A DNA stretch of 35,232 nucleotides, from the NCBI RefSeq assembly GCF_913055775.1, contig NZ_CAJXJX010000009.1, positions 1 through 35,232 on the forward strand, given 5' to 3'. Position 1 is the first letter of the stretch, and each line of letters begins with the position of its first letter. Origin of the DNA: an uncultured Demequina sp. (GTDB lineage Bacteria > Actinomycetota > Actinomycetes > Actinomycetales > Demequinaceae). Shown in pieces: positions 1 through 10,200 of this stretch. A program made the translations under genes and the position numbers. Under the pieces are notes generated by a model. It was not told the origin of the DNA and did not search any database. It was given only the letters and a program-made list of their open reading frames with translations.

Positions 1-1
1 C

Positions 2-208
2 CTCGCGATCAGCGCCGTCTACGAGCTGCTCGAGTGGGCGGCGGCGCTGGTTTCCGCCGAGGCCGCGGAGTCCTTCCTCGGCACCCAGGGCGACCATTGG
101 GACACCCAGTCCGACCTCTTCTGCGCCCTGATCGGGGCGCTCGCCGCGCTGCTCCTGCTCCACGCGCCGCACGACCGCTCGATCGCCCGTCTGGATCGCG
201 TCGGCTGA
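2..208 (+). CDS. C-terminal part of DUF2238/YjdF-like membrane protein (5' truncated by window edge)
   Basis: Open frame from base 2 to TGA at 206-208 reading LAISAVYELLEWAAALVSAEAAESFLGTQGDHWDTQSDLFCALIGALAALLLLH..., with the YELLEW...GDxWDTQxDM-like signature of the DUF2238 family. Confidence 0.75.
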   Translation, partial: LAISAVYELLEWAAALVSAEAAESFLGTQGDHWDTQSDLFCALIGALAALLLLHAPHDRSIARLDRVG

Positions 209-251
209 CCCCGCCGAGGGGTTCCACCCGAGTCCGGGCGAGGAAAAGAGA

Positions 252-285
252 ACGGCCGCGCGGGCAGGTCAACCCGTGCGGCCGT
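252..285. terminator. Bidirectional hairpin between convergent DUF2238 gene and sodA
   Basis: ACGGCCGCGCGGG (252-264) pairs with CCCGTGCGGCCGT (273-285), one G/T wobble; A-rich left flank and TGTCGTTT right flank. Confidence 0.7.
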
Positions 286-311
286 GTCGTTTCGAAATCC
301 GTTCGGAAGCG

Positions 312-917
<606 letters not shown>

Positions 918-1080
918 TGTTCCTCCTGCTTCGAGCGCGGCGAGGGGCGCCGCGCATGGTTTCCGGGGTGACTCGTCGAGCCTATCGCCGTGCGCTGCGA
1001 CAAGGCGACAGGACCCGTGGGTGTCAACCTCGCGGAGGGGTTGAGGATTCCCCGGAAGGCGTTCGCGTGCGCCAGGAACG

Positions 1081-1121
1081 ACGAAGGGCCGGTCACCCGT
1101 GACGGGTGACCGGCCCTTCGT
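1081..1121. terminator. Long perfect hairpin downstream of qcrB
   Basis: ACGAAGGGCCGGTCACCCG-TGA-CGGGTGACCGGCCCTTCGT, 19-bp perfect stem with 3-nt loop. Confidence 0.8.
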
Positions 1122-1141
1122 TCAGCCGATGCGGTGGCTGG

Positions 1142-2860
1142 CTACTTCTTGGCGCCGCCGTCGACCTGCTCCCACTCGGCGTCGAGGCGCTCGTCCGCCT
1201 GCTCTGCCTCAGCGGCCTCGTCGAGACCGTGAGGCGCGTGCTCGTCGTGGTGGTGGCGCGCCTCCTCCAGCTCGGCCGCGGTGACAGGCTCGATGCGCTC
1301 CTCGAAGTAGAAGCGCGACAGCGCCTGCTTGAAGCGATCCCAGCGGTAGCCCTTGCGGGCGACACCGTGGTCGTTGAGCTCGGGCGCGATCTCGAGCGGC
1401 GTGTAGTTCTCGTACGACACCCGGAGCCACAGCTCCTGCTCGTCGAGGGGCTCGTGCACCTCGATGTACTCGCCGTGCTCGTAGCGGACGATGGTGCCCG
1501 TCTCGTGTCCGTGGAGCACGAGCTCGCGATCCTTGCGCTGCAGACCCAGACAGATGCGCCTGGTGATCCAGAACGCCAGCGGCGGCAGGATGAACACACC
1601 CCACTGGAAGAAGATCGTGATGTCATTGAGCGACAGATGGAACAGGTTCGCGACGATGTCGTTCGAGCCTTCGATGACCAGGATCACGTAGAAGGTGATC
1701 ATCGCGACACCGATGCCGGTGCGGACCGGGACGTTGCGCGGTCGATCGAGCACGTGCTTCTCGCCGCGGTCTCCGGTGGCCCAGGCCTCGATCCACGGGT
1801 ACAGCGCGATGAACCCGAAGAACAGCGCGGGAACGACGGCGGCCGGGATCAGTATGTTGAGGGACAGCGTGTAGCCGCCGATCACCCACTCCGTCGGGAG
1901 GCCGAAGAGCCATCCTGGCCACATGCGCAGCAGGCCGTCGACGAACAGGATGTACCAGTCGGGCTGGGTTCCTGCCGAGACGGGGGAGGGGTCGTACGGG
2001 CCGTAGTTCCACACGGGGTTGATGGTGAACAGCGACGCGACCAGGGCGATGATGCCGAAGACCACGAAGAAGAAGCCGCCCGCCTTGGCCGTGTAGACCG
2101 GGAACAGCGGAAGCCCCACGACGTTGCGGTGGCTCTTGCCTCCACCCGGGTACTGCGTGTGCTTGTGCAGGAACACCAGGAACAGGTGCAGCGCGACCAG
2201 CGCGAGGATGAGGCCGGGCACCAACAGGATGTGCGCGGTGAAAAGTCGGGGGATGATGTCCGTGCCCGGATACTCGCCGCCGAACAGCCAGTACGAGATG
2301 TAGGTGCCGATGATCGGCACGCCCTTGATCACACCGTCGATGATCCGCAGGCCGTTTCCGGAGAGGACGTCGTCCGGGAGCGAGTAGCCGGTGAAGCCGG
2401 CCGCGAGACCGAGGATCATCAGGGTGAAGCCCACGAGCCAGTTGAGCTCGCGCGGCTTGCGGAACGCGCCCGTGAAGAACACGCGGCACATGTGCACCAT
2501 GATCGCCGCCAGGAACAGGAGCGCCGCCCAGTGGTGGATCTGGCGGATCAGCAGACCGCCGGGAACCTCGAACGACGTCTTGAGAGTCGAGGCGAAGGCC
2601 TCCGTCATCGCGACGCCGTGCATGGTGGCGAACGGACCCTCGTAGTGGACCTCGGTCATCGAGGGCACGAAGAAGGCCGTGAGGAACACGCCCGAGAGCA
2701 GCAGCACGACGAACGAGTACAGCGCGATCTCGCCGAGCATGAAGGACCAGTGGTCCGGGAAGAGCTTACGCGCGAAGAACTTGACGAAGCCGCCGATCGA
2801 CGTGCGCTCGTCGACGTAGTTGGCGGTGCCGGCCGCGGCGGAGTTCAGCTTGGTGCCCAT
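1142..2860 (-). CDS. qcrB: Ubiquinol/menaquinol-cytochrome c reductase cytochrome b subunit
   Basis: 572-aa cytochrome b-type polytopic protein; RQIHHWAALLF, GYSLPDDVLSGNGLRI, PDWYILFVDGLLR; TGATG overlap with qcrA. Confidence 0.96.
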   Translation of the reverse strand: MGTKLNSAAAGTANYVDERTSIGGFVKFFARKLFPDHWSFMLGEIALYSFVVLLLSGVFLTAFFVPSMTEVHYEGPFATMHGVAMTEAFASTLKTSFEVPGGLLIRQIHHWAALLFLAAIMVHMCRVFFTGAFRKPRELNWLVGFTLMILGLAAGFTGYSLPDDVLSGNGLRIIDGVIKGVPIIGTYISYWLFGGEYPGTDIIPRLFTAHILLVPGLILALVALHLFLVFLHKHTQYPGGGKSHRNVVGLPLFPVYTAKAGGFFFVVFGIIALVASLFTINPVWNYGPYDPSPVSAGTQPDWYILFVDGLLRMWPGWLFGLPTEWVIGGYTLSLNILIPAAVVPALFFGFIALYPWIEAWATGDRGEKHVLDRPRNVPVRTGIGVAMITFYVILVIEGSNDIVANLFHLSLNDITIFFQWGVFILPPLAFWITRRICLGLQRKDRELVLHGHETGTIVRYEHGEYIEVHEPLDEQELWLRVSYENYTPLEIAPELNDHGVARKGYRWDRFKQALSRFYFEERIEPVTAAELEEARHHHDEHAPHGLDEAAEAEQADERLDAEWEQVDGGAKK

Positions 2861-3933
2861 CAGTGGCTCTCCTCCTCGACAGTCGCGTCGCCGCCCTTGA
2901 GGCGGTCCCAGTAGGACGGGCCGATGGGCTCGTCGAAGTCAGCCTGGGCGACGATGTAGCCGTCGTCATCCACCGCAATGGGAAGCTGCGGGAGCGGCCG
3001 CTTGGCGGGTCCGAAGACCACCTTGGCGCCGTCGGCGACGTCGAAGGTCGACTGGTGGCACGGGCACAGCAGGTGGTGGGTCTGCTGCTCGTAGAGCGCG
3101 ACGGGGCATCCGACGTGCGTGCAGATCTTCGAGTACGCGACGATGCCGTCGAAGGACCAGTCCTCGCGTCCCTCCTGGATCTTGAGGTCGGCAGGGTCGA
3201 GCCTGACCAGCAGCACCACGGCCTTGGCCTTCTCGGAGATGAGGTGGTGGTGGTCGAGGTCGTTCAGCCCCTCGGGGATGACGTGGAACACCGAGCCGAT
3301 GGTGACGTCCGCCGCCCGGATGGGAGCCCCGTCGGGGTCGCGCGCGAGGCGGACTCCAGGACCCCACAGCGTGTGGCGGAACTTCGACACGTTCCAGTCG
3401 CCACCCATGTTCCCGATCTGCGGGACTAGGATGCCCAGAGGAGCGATCGCCAGCGCAGTGATGAGCGAGCCCTTGAGAACGCTGCGTCGCTTCGCACCGC
3501 CCAGACCGGAGTCCTCGACGCCGTCCTTGAGGTTCTGGATCGCGCCTTCGCGGGCCTCATCCGAGCTGCGGAGCTCGTGGCGGTCCTCGGTCATCTCGTG
3601 GTCGCGCATGAGGGTCTTGGCCCAGTGGATCGCGCCCAGACCGATGCCGATCATGGCGAGGAAGGTGCCGATGCCGATCCACATGTTGACCTGGCGGATC
3701 GAGTCGACGTCGCCAGGGTCGATGTCGTTGAGCGAGAAGTACGCCCAGATCGCGACCACGGTGCCGAGGGCGGAGAGCCCGAACAGCGCCGCGACCTGGC
3801 GCTCGGCCTTCTTGTCCGCCTTGTCATCGACGTCGGAGCGGCGCGGGCGGTGGTAGCCCAGGCCGGGGTTTTCGTGACCGTTCATCGGGTCGAGGTCGGT
3901 CTCGTGTTCAGTGCTGTGTTCAGGGGCACTCAT
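2860..3933 (-). CDS. qcrA: Rieske iron-sulfur subunit of cytochrome bc1
   Basis: Rieske motifs CTHVGC...CPCHQSTFD; N-terminal TM segments typical of actinobacterial QcrA; ATG at 3933 overlaps qcrC stop (ATGA). Confidence 0.95.
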   Translation of the reverse strand: MSAPEHSTEHETDLDPMNGHENPGLGYHRPRRSDVDDKADKKAERQVAALFGLSALGTVVAIWAYFSLNDIDPGDVDSIRQVNMWIGIGTFLAMIGIGLGAIHWAKTLMRDHEMTEDRHELRSSDEAREGAIQNLKDGVEDSGLGGAKRRSVLKGSLITALAIAPLGILVPQIGNMGGDWNVSKFRHTLWGPGVRLARDPDGAPIRAADVTIGSVFHVIPEGLNDLDHHHLISEKAKAVVLLVRLDPADLKIQEGREDWSFDGIVAYSKICTHVGCPVALYEQQTHHLLCPCHQSTFDVADGAKVVFGPAKRPLPQLPIAVDDDGYIVAQADFDEPIGPSYWDRLKGGDATVEEESH

Positions 3934-4715
3934 GAGGAACGGGCTCCAACCCAGATGGTGCTTGCGATGATCAGTCCGAGCAGGACGATCCAGGCCCACA
4001 TGCCCTCGGACACCGGTCCGATGGCGCCAAGGCTGAGACCGCCGGGCGAGCCGTTGCTCTGGAAGTCGAGGTAGGCGATGACGTCGCGCTTCTGCTCCGG
4101 AGTGACGTTCGCGTCGTTGAACACGGGCATCGACTGCGGGCCGGTCAGCATCGCCTCGTAGATGTGGGTCGGAGTCGTCTCCAGCAGCGACGGGGCGAAC
4201 TTGCCCTGTGTCAGGGCGCCGCCGCCACCGATCGAGCCGTGGCACATCGCGCAGTTGGTGCGGAAGACCAGCATGCCGTTCGCGGCGTCGCCCAGCTCGG
4301 GGTCGACCTGCTCGGCCGTGGGAATCGCCGGGCCGGCACCGAGCGACGCGACCCACGCTGCGAGCTGCGCGATCTGCTCGTCGGAGAACTGCACCGGCTT
4401 GGCCGGCGCCTGAGGCCCGGAGGCCTGCATCGGCATGCGGCCGGTGCCCACCTGGAAGTCGACTGCGGCGGCGCCCACGCCCACGAGCGACGGCGCGACG
4501 CCGTCCTGGCCCTGGGCGTCGAGCCCATGGCAGGACGCGCAGTTGGCGGCGAACAGCCGCTCGCCGTCGGCGACGTCCTCGGCTGATGCCTCCGTGGTGG
4601 CGGTGGCGGGGGTGGGCGCGGCGATGGCCGCGATGCCCGTGATGAGTGCGAGCAGTGCCAGGACCAGCAGCAGCGGGGCTGCGCGGTGATGACGCCTGCG
4701 GGCGATCGAATGCAT
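3930..4715 (-). CDS. qcrC: Diheme cytochrome c subunit of bc1 complex
   Basis: Two CxxCH heme sites (CASCHG, CAMCHG), N-terminal signal/TM and C-terminal TM. Confidence 0.95.
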   Translation of the reverse strand: MHSIARRRHHRAAPLLLVLALLALITGIAAIAAPTPATATTEASAEDVADGERLFAANCASCHGLDAQGQDGVAPSLVGVGAAAVDFQVGTGRMPMQASGPQAPAKPVQFSDEQIAQLAAWVASLGAGPAIPTAEQVDPELGDAANGMLVFRTNCAMCHGSIGGGGALTQGKFAPSLLETTPTHIYEAMLTGPQSMPVFNDANVTPEQKRDVIAYLDFQSNGSPGGLSLGAIGPVSEGMWAWIVLLGLIIASTIWVGARSS

Positions 4716-4728
4716 CAGGTGAGTATCC

Positions 4729-5361
4729 CTACTGAACCAGGTAGATCACGGCGAACAGGGCGATCCAGACCACGTCGACGAAGTGCCAGTAGTAGGACAC
4801 GACGATCGTGGTGGTGGCTTCGTGCGTGCCGAACTTCTTGGCGGTGAACGAGCGGCCCAGCACGAAGAGCATGGCGATGAGGCCGCCCAGCACGTGCAGG
4901 CCGTGGAAGCCGGTGGTGAGGTAGAACACGGAGCCGTACGGGCTCGACGAGATCGTCAGCCCCTCGGACACCAGAGCGGCGTACTCGTACACCTGGCCCG
5001 CGATGAACACCGAGCCCATGATGTAGGTGAGCACGAACCACTCGTGCATGCCCCAGCGGCGCACGTTCCAGATCGAGCCTTCGCGGCGGCGCTGGTAGCG
5101 CTCGGCCGCGAACACTCCCGCCTGCGCCGTGAAGGACGACAGCACCAGGACTGTGGTGTTGGCCAGAGCGAAGGGGATGTTCAGCAGTTCCGTCTGCTCA
5201 GCCCAGACCTCAGGGACCTGCGCACGCAGGGTGAAGTACATGGCGAACAGTCCGGCGAAGAACATCAGCTCAGAGCTGAGCCAGACGATCGTTCCTACTG
5301 CTACCTGATTCGGGCGCGTCGCATGGATGGGAGACGGCACAGTCGTCGTCGCGTGGGACAT
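4729..5361 (-). CDS. ctaE: Cytochrome c oxidase subunit III (alternative upstream ATG at 5370)
   Basis: [18 protein letters not shown]...[20 protein letters not shown]...[11 protein letters not shown]...[17 protein letters not shown] at 5361 preferred because AATAAT-N7-ATG fits a leaderless start. Confidence 0.93.
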   Translation of the reverse strand: MSHATTTVPSPIHATRPNQVAVGTIVWLSSELMFFAGLFAMYFTLRAQVPEVWAEQTELLNIPFALANTTVLVLSSFTAQAGVFAAERYQRRREGSIWNVRRWGMHEWFVLTYIMGSVFIAGQVYEYAALVSEGLTISSSPYGSVFYLTTGFHGLHVLGGLIAMLFVLGRSFTAKKFGTHEATTTIVVSYYWHFVDVVWIALFAVIYLVQ

Positions 5362-5375
5362 GCGACCCATTATTG

Positions 5376-5388
5376 CCTAAGACTTAGG
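5376..5388. promoter_or_regulatory. Short palindrome in ctaE/receiver divergent intergenic region
   Basis: CCTAAG-A-CTTAGG, immediately upstream of AATAAT (5374-5369, minus strand). Confidence 0.4.
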
Positions 5389-5474
5389 TCCTAGAAGCCA
5401 GAACGCGCGGACAGTTCCGGACGTTCCCGACGCGACCGGCAGCATGCCGTCCGGATCGTGCCAGAATGGACGCC

Positions 5475-5912
5475 ATGACTGGCACTGGTGACGTGGCGAA
5501 GCGCGGCGATTCCTCGGTGGGAGCGGCGAAGGCTCGCATCCTTCTGTACAGCGACGACCGGAACGTGCGGGATAAGGTGCGGTTCGCGGTCGGATCCGCG
5601 ACTCACGGCCGCCAGATCGAGTGGCTCGAGACGGCCACGCACGACGCCGTGATCGACGCCGTCGACAACCAGCGCTTCGACCTGCTGATCCTCGACGGCG
5701 AGGCGGCGAAGTCCGGCGGCATGGGCATCTGCCGCCAGATCAAGCACGAGATCTACGACTGCCCGCAGATCATGCTGCTCGTGGGCCGTCCGGGAGACGC
5801 CTGGCTCGCGACGTGGTCCGAGGCGGACGCCGCAGTGGCGCACCCGCTTGACCCGTTTGCGGTGCGCGACACCGTGGACTCCTTCTTCGCCCCAGCCGAG
5901 CACTCCGCCTGA
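5475..5912 (+). CDS. Stand-alone receiver-like (CheY-fold) protein, apparently degenerate
   Basis: ARILLYSDDRNVRDKVRFAV...FDLLILDGEAAKSGGMGICRQIK...; acidic pair and Asp kept, canonical T/S and K positions not. Alternative ATG at 5466. Confidence 0.65.
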   Translation: MTGTGDVAKRGDSSVGAAKARILLYSDDRNVRDKVRFAVGSATHGRQIEWLETATHDAVIDAVDNQRFDLLILDGEAAKSGGMGICRQIKHEIYDCPQIMLLVGRPGDAWLATWSEADAAVAHPLDPFAVRDTVDSFFAPAEHSA

Positions 5913-5946
5913 GTCTTCCCCCAGCACCCACCGTCGAGGAGGCGCC

Positions 5947-6987
5947 GTGGCCACCCTGCAGTCATTGCTGTCGCGTCTGGTCGAGCACGAGGACCTGACC
6001 GCTGAGGAGACGGCCGCAGTCATGGACGACGTCCTCACGGACTCGGCATCACCGGTGCAGGTCGCCGCCTTTCTCGCGGCGCTGCGCGTCAAGCGGGAGA
6101 CCCCTGCGGAGGTCGCGGGCCTCGCGAAGGCGATGCTCGACCACGCTGTGCGCTTCGAGGTTCCGGGCCGCTCGGTCGACATCGTCGGCACGGGTGGCGA
6201 CGGCGCTCACACCGTCAACATCTCGACCATGGCCTCGCTCGTCATCGCGGGCACCGGATTGACCGTGGTCAAGCACGGCAACCGCGCCGCGACGTCCAAG
6301 TCGGGCAGCGCAGACGTGCTCGCTGCGCTGGGCGTCAACCTCGAGGCGTCTCCTGAGCGCGTGGCCGAGCTCGCCACCGAGGTGGGCATCACGTTCTGCT
6401 TTGCGCAGGTGTTCCACCCGTCGATGCGTTTCGCGATGCCCATTCGCAAGGAGATGGGCGTCCCCACGACGTTCAACATCCTGGGGCCGCTGACCAACCC
6501 CGCGCAGCCGCAGGCGACGGCGATCGGATCGTCGAGCATGCGGGTGTCGCCGGTGCTGGCCGGCGTCATCGCGTCGCAGGGGCGCGAGGCGCTCGTGTTC
6601 CACGGCGACGACGGTCTTGACGAGCTCGCCCCGACGGGCGCCGCGACTGTGTGGGAGGTGCGCGGGGGAGAAGTCACGGAGCTGCGGCTCGATCCCGTGG
6701 CGGACCTGGGTCGTGCCCGGATCTCCCTCGAGGACCTGCGCGGCGGTGAGGCCGAGGAGAACGCCCAGGTCGCCCGCGAACTGCTCGCAGGCAAGGCCGG
6801 ACCGGTGCGCGACACGGTGGTGCTCAACGCCGCTGCGGGCATCGTGGCAGACGCGACGCTCGAAGGCACGGCGTCCGGCAGCATCGTCGAGCGCTTCAGC
6901 GCCGCGATGGCACTGGCTGAGCGGGCGATTGACTCCGGCGCGGCCGCGGACGTGCTCGACCGCTGGGTTGCCGCCACTCGCGCCTGA
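5947..6987 (+). CDS. trpD: Anthranilate phosphoribosyltransferase
   Basis: VDIVGTGGDGAHTVNISTMASLVIAGTGLTVVKHGNRAATSKSGSADVLAALGV; GTG start with GAGGAGG SD upstream. Confidence 0.96.
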   Translation: MATLQSLLSRLVEHEDLTAEETAAVMDDVLTDSASPVQVAAFLAALRVKRETPAEVAGLAKAMLDHAVRFEVPGRSVDIVGTGGDGAHTVNISTMASLVIAGTGLTVVKHGNRAATSKSGSADVLAALGVNLEASPERVAELATEVGITFCFAQVFHPSMRFAMPIRKEMGVPTTFNILGPLTNPAQPQATAIGSSSMRVSPVLAGVIASQGREALVFHGDDGLDELAPTGAATVWEVRGGEVTELRLDPVADLGRARISLEDLRGGEAEENAQVARELLAGKAGPVRDTVVLNAAAGIVADATLEGTASGSIVERFSAAMALAERAIDSGAAADVLDRWVAATRA

Positions 6988-7107
6988 CCACTCAAGCCTG
7001 AGCCGCCGCGACTGAGCGGCCTCGGCTGCTGACACCCGCATCGTCCCTGCTCCAGGCACGTATGCAGGCGGGCCGCACGCAACTTTCGTGCCGATTCCGG
7101 CATTCCG

Positions 7108-7136
7108 TTGGACTTGCACGATCGCATCGATATCGT
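7108..7136 (+). promoter_or_regulatory. Possible promoter for xylanase gene
   Basis: TTGGAC (7108-7113)-N17-TATCGT (7131-7136); partial matches to vegetative consensus. Confidence 0.3.
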
Positions 7137-7229
7137 TTTCGAACCGGCCCGCCGTGGGGTCGTGGTGGCGCCGCGCGTCGTCAGCGCTCCGCGGTGCGAT
7201 GCCTGAATCGAACGCGTAAAGGAGCGCTC

Positions 7230-10200
7230 ATGCGGTTCTCAGTCCGCCCCGCCGTGTCCCTCGCCCTGTGTGGCCTGCTGGCGGCGACCATCGGCCTCGT
7301 GCCAGCCTTCTCGACCACCGCCGTCGCGGCGACCACTGTCTCCTCGGTGGATTTCGAGGATGAGTCCACGGGTGACTGGGTGGCGAATGGGTCGCCGGTG
7401 CTGGACTACGTGACGGATGGGACGGTGCTGTCGATCACCCGGGCCGCTGACTATGAGGGCATCGCGCTCGGTGGTGTGTTCACCGGTGGAGAGACCTACA
7501 CGTTCTCGATGAAGGCTCGGCTCGAGGATGGGGCGGCCGATGCGGGGGTGCGGTTCGTCGCCACGGATGACACGACCACGTGGGACTGGGTGGGCAACAC
7601 CACGGTCACCGATGGTGAGTGGACCACCGTGACGGGGCAGTACACGTTCCCGGCTGGCGATGCGTCCGGGTGGAAGGTGTTCATCGGCTCGGACAACGCC
7701 GATCCCGACGATCCCTACGGGCTGCTGATTGACGACCTCTCGGTGGTGGCGGAGGACTCCGTCGACCCTGAACCGGAGCCGTGCGAGCCCTTCACGTCGA
7801 TCGACTTCGAAGACGGCACCACGGGCACCTGGATCGCCAACGATGCCGCCACGCTCGCCGTGGTCGACGACGGCTCCGGGACCAACAACGTGCTCGAGAT
7901 CACGGAGCGCACCGCGACTCACTTCGGCATCCAGTCGCCGACGGGCGAGTTCGACCCGGGAGTCGAGTACACCTTCTCGGCTGTGGTCGAGGTTCCCGAG
8001 GCCGCCAACGCGCGCTTCATCGCCTTCGACGAATCGACCGGAGATGTCTACAACTGGGTGGGCGACACCGCGATCGCTGGCGCGACGCCCACGACGGTCT
8101 CGGGGACGTTCACCTTTGGCTCAGACAGCATCGGCACCGCCAAGGTGTACATCGAGGTCGCGTCCCTGGACGACTACCTGGTCGACGACATCCTCGTGAC
8201 GGCGCCGTGCGGCAGCGGTCCCGACCCGGATCCGTGCGAGCCTGAGACCGTCGTGATCGGCTCGTACGCGTTCGACGCCGGCATCGACCCCTGGTCGGGT
8301 CGCGGCGCTTCGGTGGCGCACAACGGTGCCGAGGGCGACGACGAGGCCGGCAGCATGGCGGTCTCCGGACGCACCGCGAACTGGAACGGCGCCCAACTCG
8401 ACGTGAGCTCGCTGGTCACGGAGGGTACGTACACGGTCACCTCATCCGTGAAGCTCGTCGACTCCGCCGACGACGGTGCCGAGCTCAACATGGGCATGCA
8501 GACCCCCGGAGCCGACAACGAGTACCCCTGGGTCGGCAATCGTGCCGCGATCACCGCCGGCGCATGGGTGGAGCTCTCCGGTCAGTACACCGTCGACCCG
8601 TCGACGCCTCCGTCCGTCCTGTACTTCGAGTCGGGGGGCTCGCTCGCCGACTTCCTCGTCGACGACGTGACCATCACTCAGGAGACCTCGTGCGACGGAG
8701 GAGGCGACGGCCCTCCGCCGGGCACCATCGCGTTCAGCACCGACTTCGAGAACGGCGGGCTTGACGGCTGGGAGTTCCGTGACAACGGCGCCGAGGTGCC
8801 CGATGGAGCGCCCACACCCGGGGTCGAGTTGTCGACCGCGCAGTCGCAGAGCCCTGATCACTCGGCGGCCGTGGTCAACCGCACGTCCCAGGGTCACGGC
8901 ATCCGCATCGAGGTCACGGATCTGCTCGAGACCGGCGCGCAGTACGAGGTGACGGCATCCTTCCGCTTCGCTGATGGCGAGGAGGCCGGAGACATCTGGA
9001 TGTCGCTGCAGAATGGCGAATCCACGTTCTCGACGCTCGGGCAGTTCTCGGGCATGTCGAACAGCGAGTGGGTCACGGTCACCGGCACCTTCACGATGCC
9101 GTCGGTCGCCGCGGGTGACCAAGCGTGGATTTACTTCGAGACTGCGTATGACGGCGGCGCCGCGGGCAACACCTCGACGTTCTACGTCGACGACATCAGT
9201 GGCGTGGTGCCCGAGCCGCCCGTGGTGCAGGACCTGACACCGCTGAAGGACACGGTGCCGTTCCCCATGGGCGTCGCGATCGACTCGCGCGAGACGGTGG
9301 GTGCTCCCGCAGAGCTGCTGCTCAAGCACTTCGATCAGATCACGCCGGAGAACTTCATGAAGCCCGAGGCCTGGTACGACGCAGACGGCAACTGGTCGCC
9401 CAACTCGGGCGAGATCGATGCGCTCATGGACTTCGCGCAGGAGAACGACCTGGGACTGTACGGACACGTGCTGGTGTGGCACAGCCAGACGCCCGACTTC
9501 TTCTTCCAGCGCGACGACGGCACGTGGCTCGACGGCGACGTCCCCGCAGACCGCGAGCTGCTGCGGTCGCGCATGGAGGAGCACATCGACAACGTCGCTG
9601 AGTACCTCAGCGCGTGGGGCGAGTTCGGCGGCGACAACCCCGTGGTCGCGTTCGATGTGGTCAACGAGGTCATCGACGACTCGGCCGCGTACGACGACGG
9701 CATGCGCCGCTCGTACTGGTACCAGATCCTGGGCGAGACGTTCGTGGACGACGCCTTCCACTTCGCGGACCAGGCGTTCAACGTGGACCACGCGGCCTCG
9801 GGCGCGGACCGGCCGGTCACGTTGTTCATCAATGACTACAACACCGAGCAGTCGGGCAAGCGCGGCCGCTACCTGGGCCTCATCCAGCGTCTGATCACGC
9901 GCGGGGCACCCATCGATGGCGTCGGCCACCAGTTCCACGTCAACCTATCGCTCCCGGTGTCCAACCTCGAGCAGGCGATCGTGGATGCACAGGCGCTGGG
10001 CCTGATCCAGGCCGTGACCGAGCTCGACGTGACCACCGGAGTGCCTGAGTCCGAGGCGAAGTTCATCGACCAGGGCTACTACTACCGCGACGCCTTCGAG
10101 ATCTTCCGCACGTACGCGGACGACCTGTTCTGCGCGACCGTGTGGGGCCTGATCGACTCCAGGAGCTGGCGCGACGACAACGGCGGTCCGCTCGTGTTCG

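Noticed and set aside
1106-2914. 602-aa plus-strand ORF antisense to qcrB
   Set aside because: Shadow ORF of a GC-rich coding region; the minus strand encodes unmistakable cytochrome b and the plus translation has no recognisable fold motifs.
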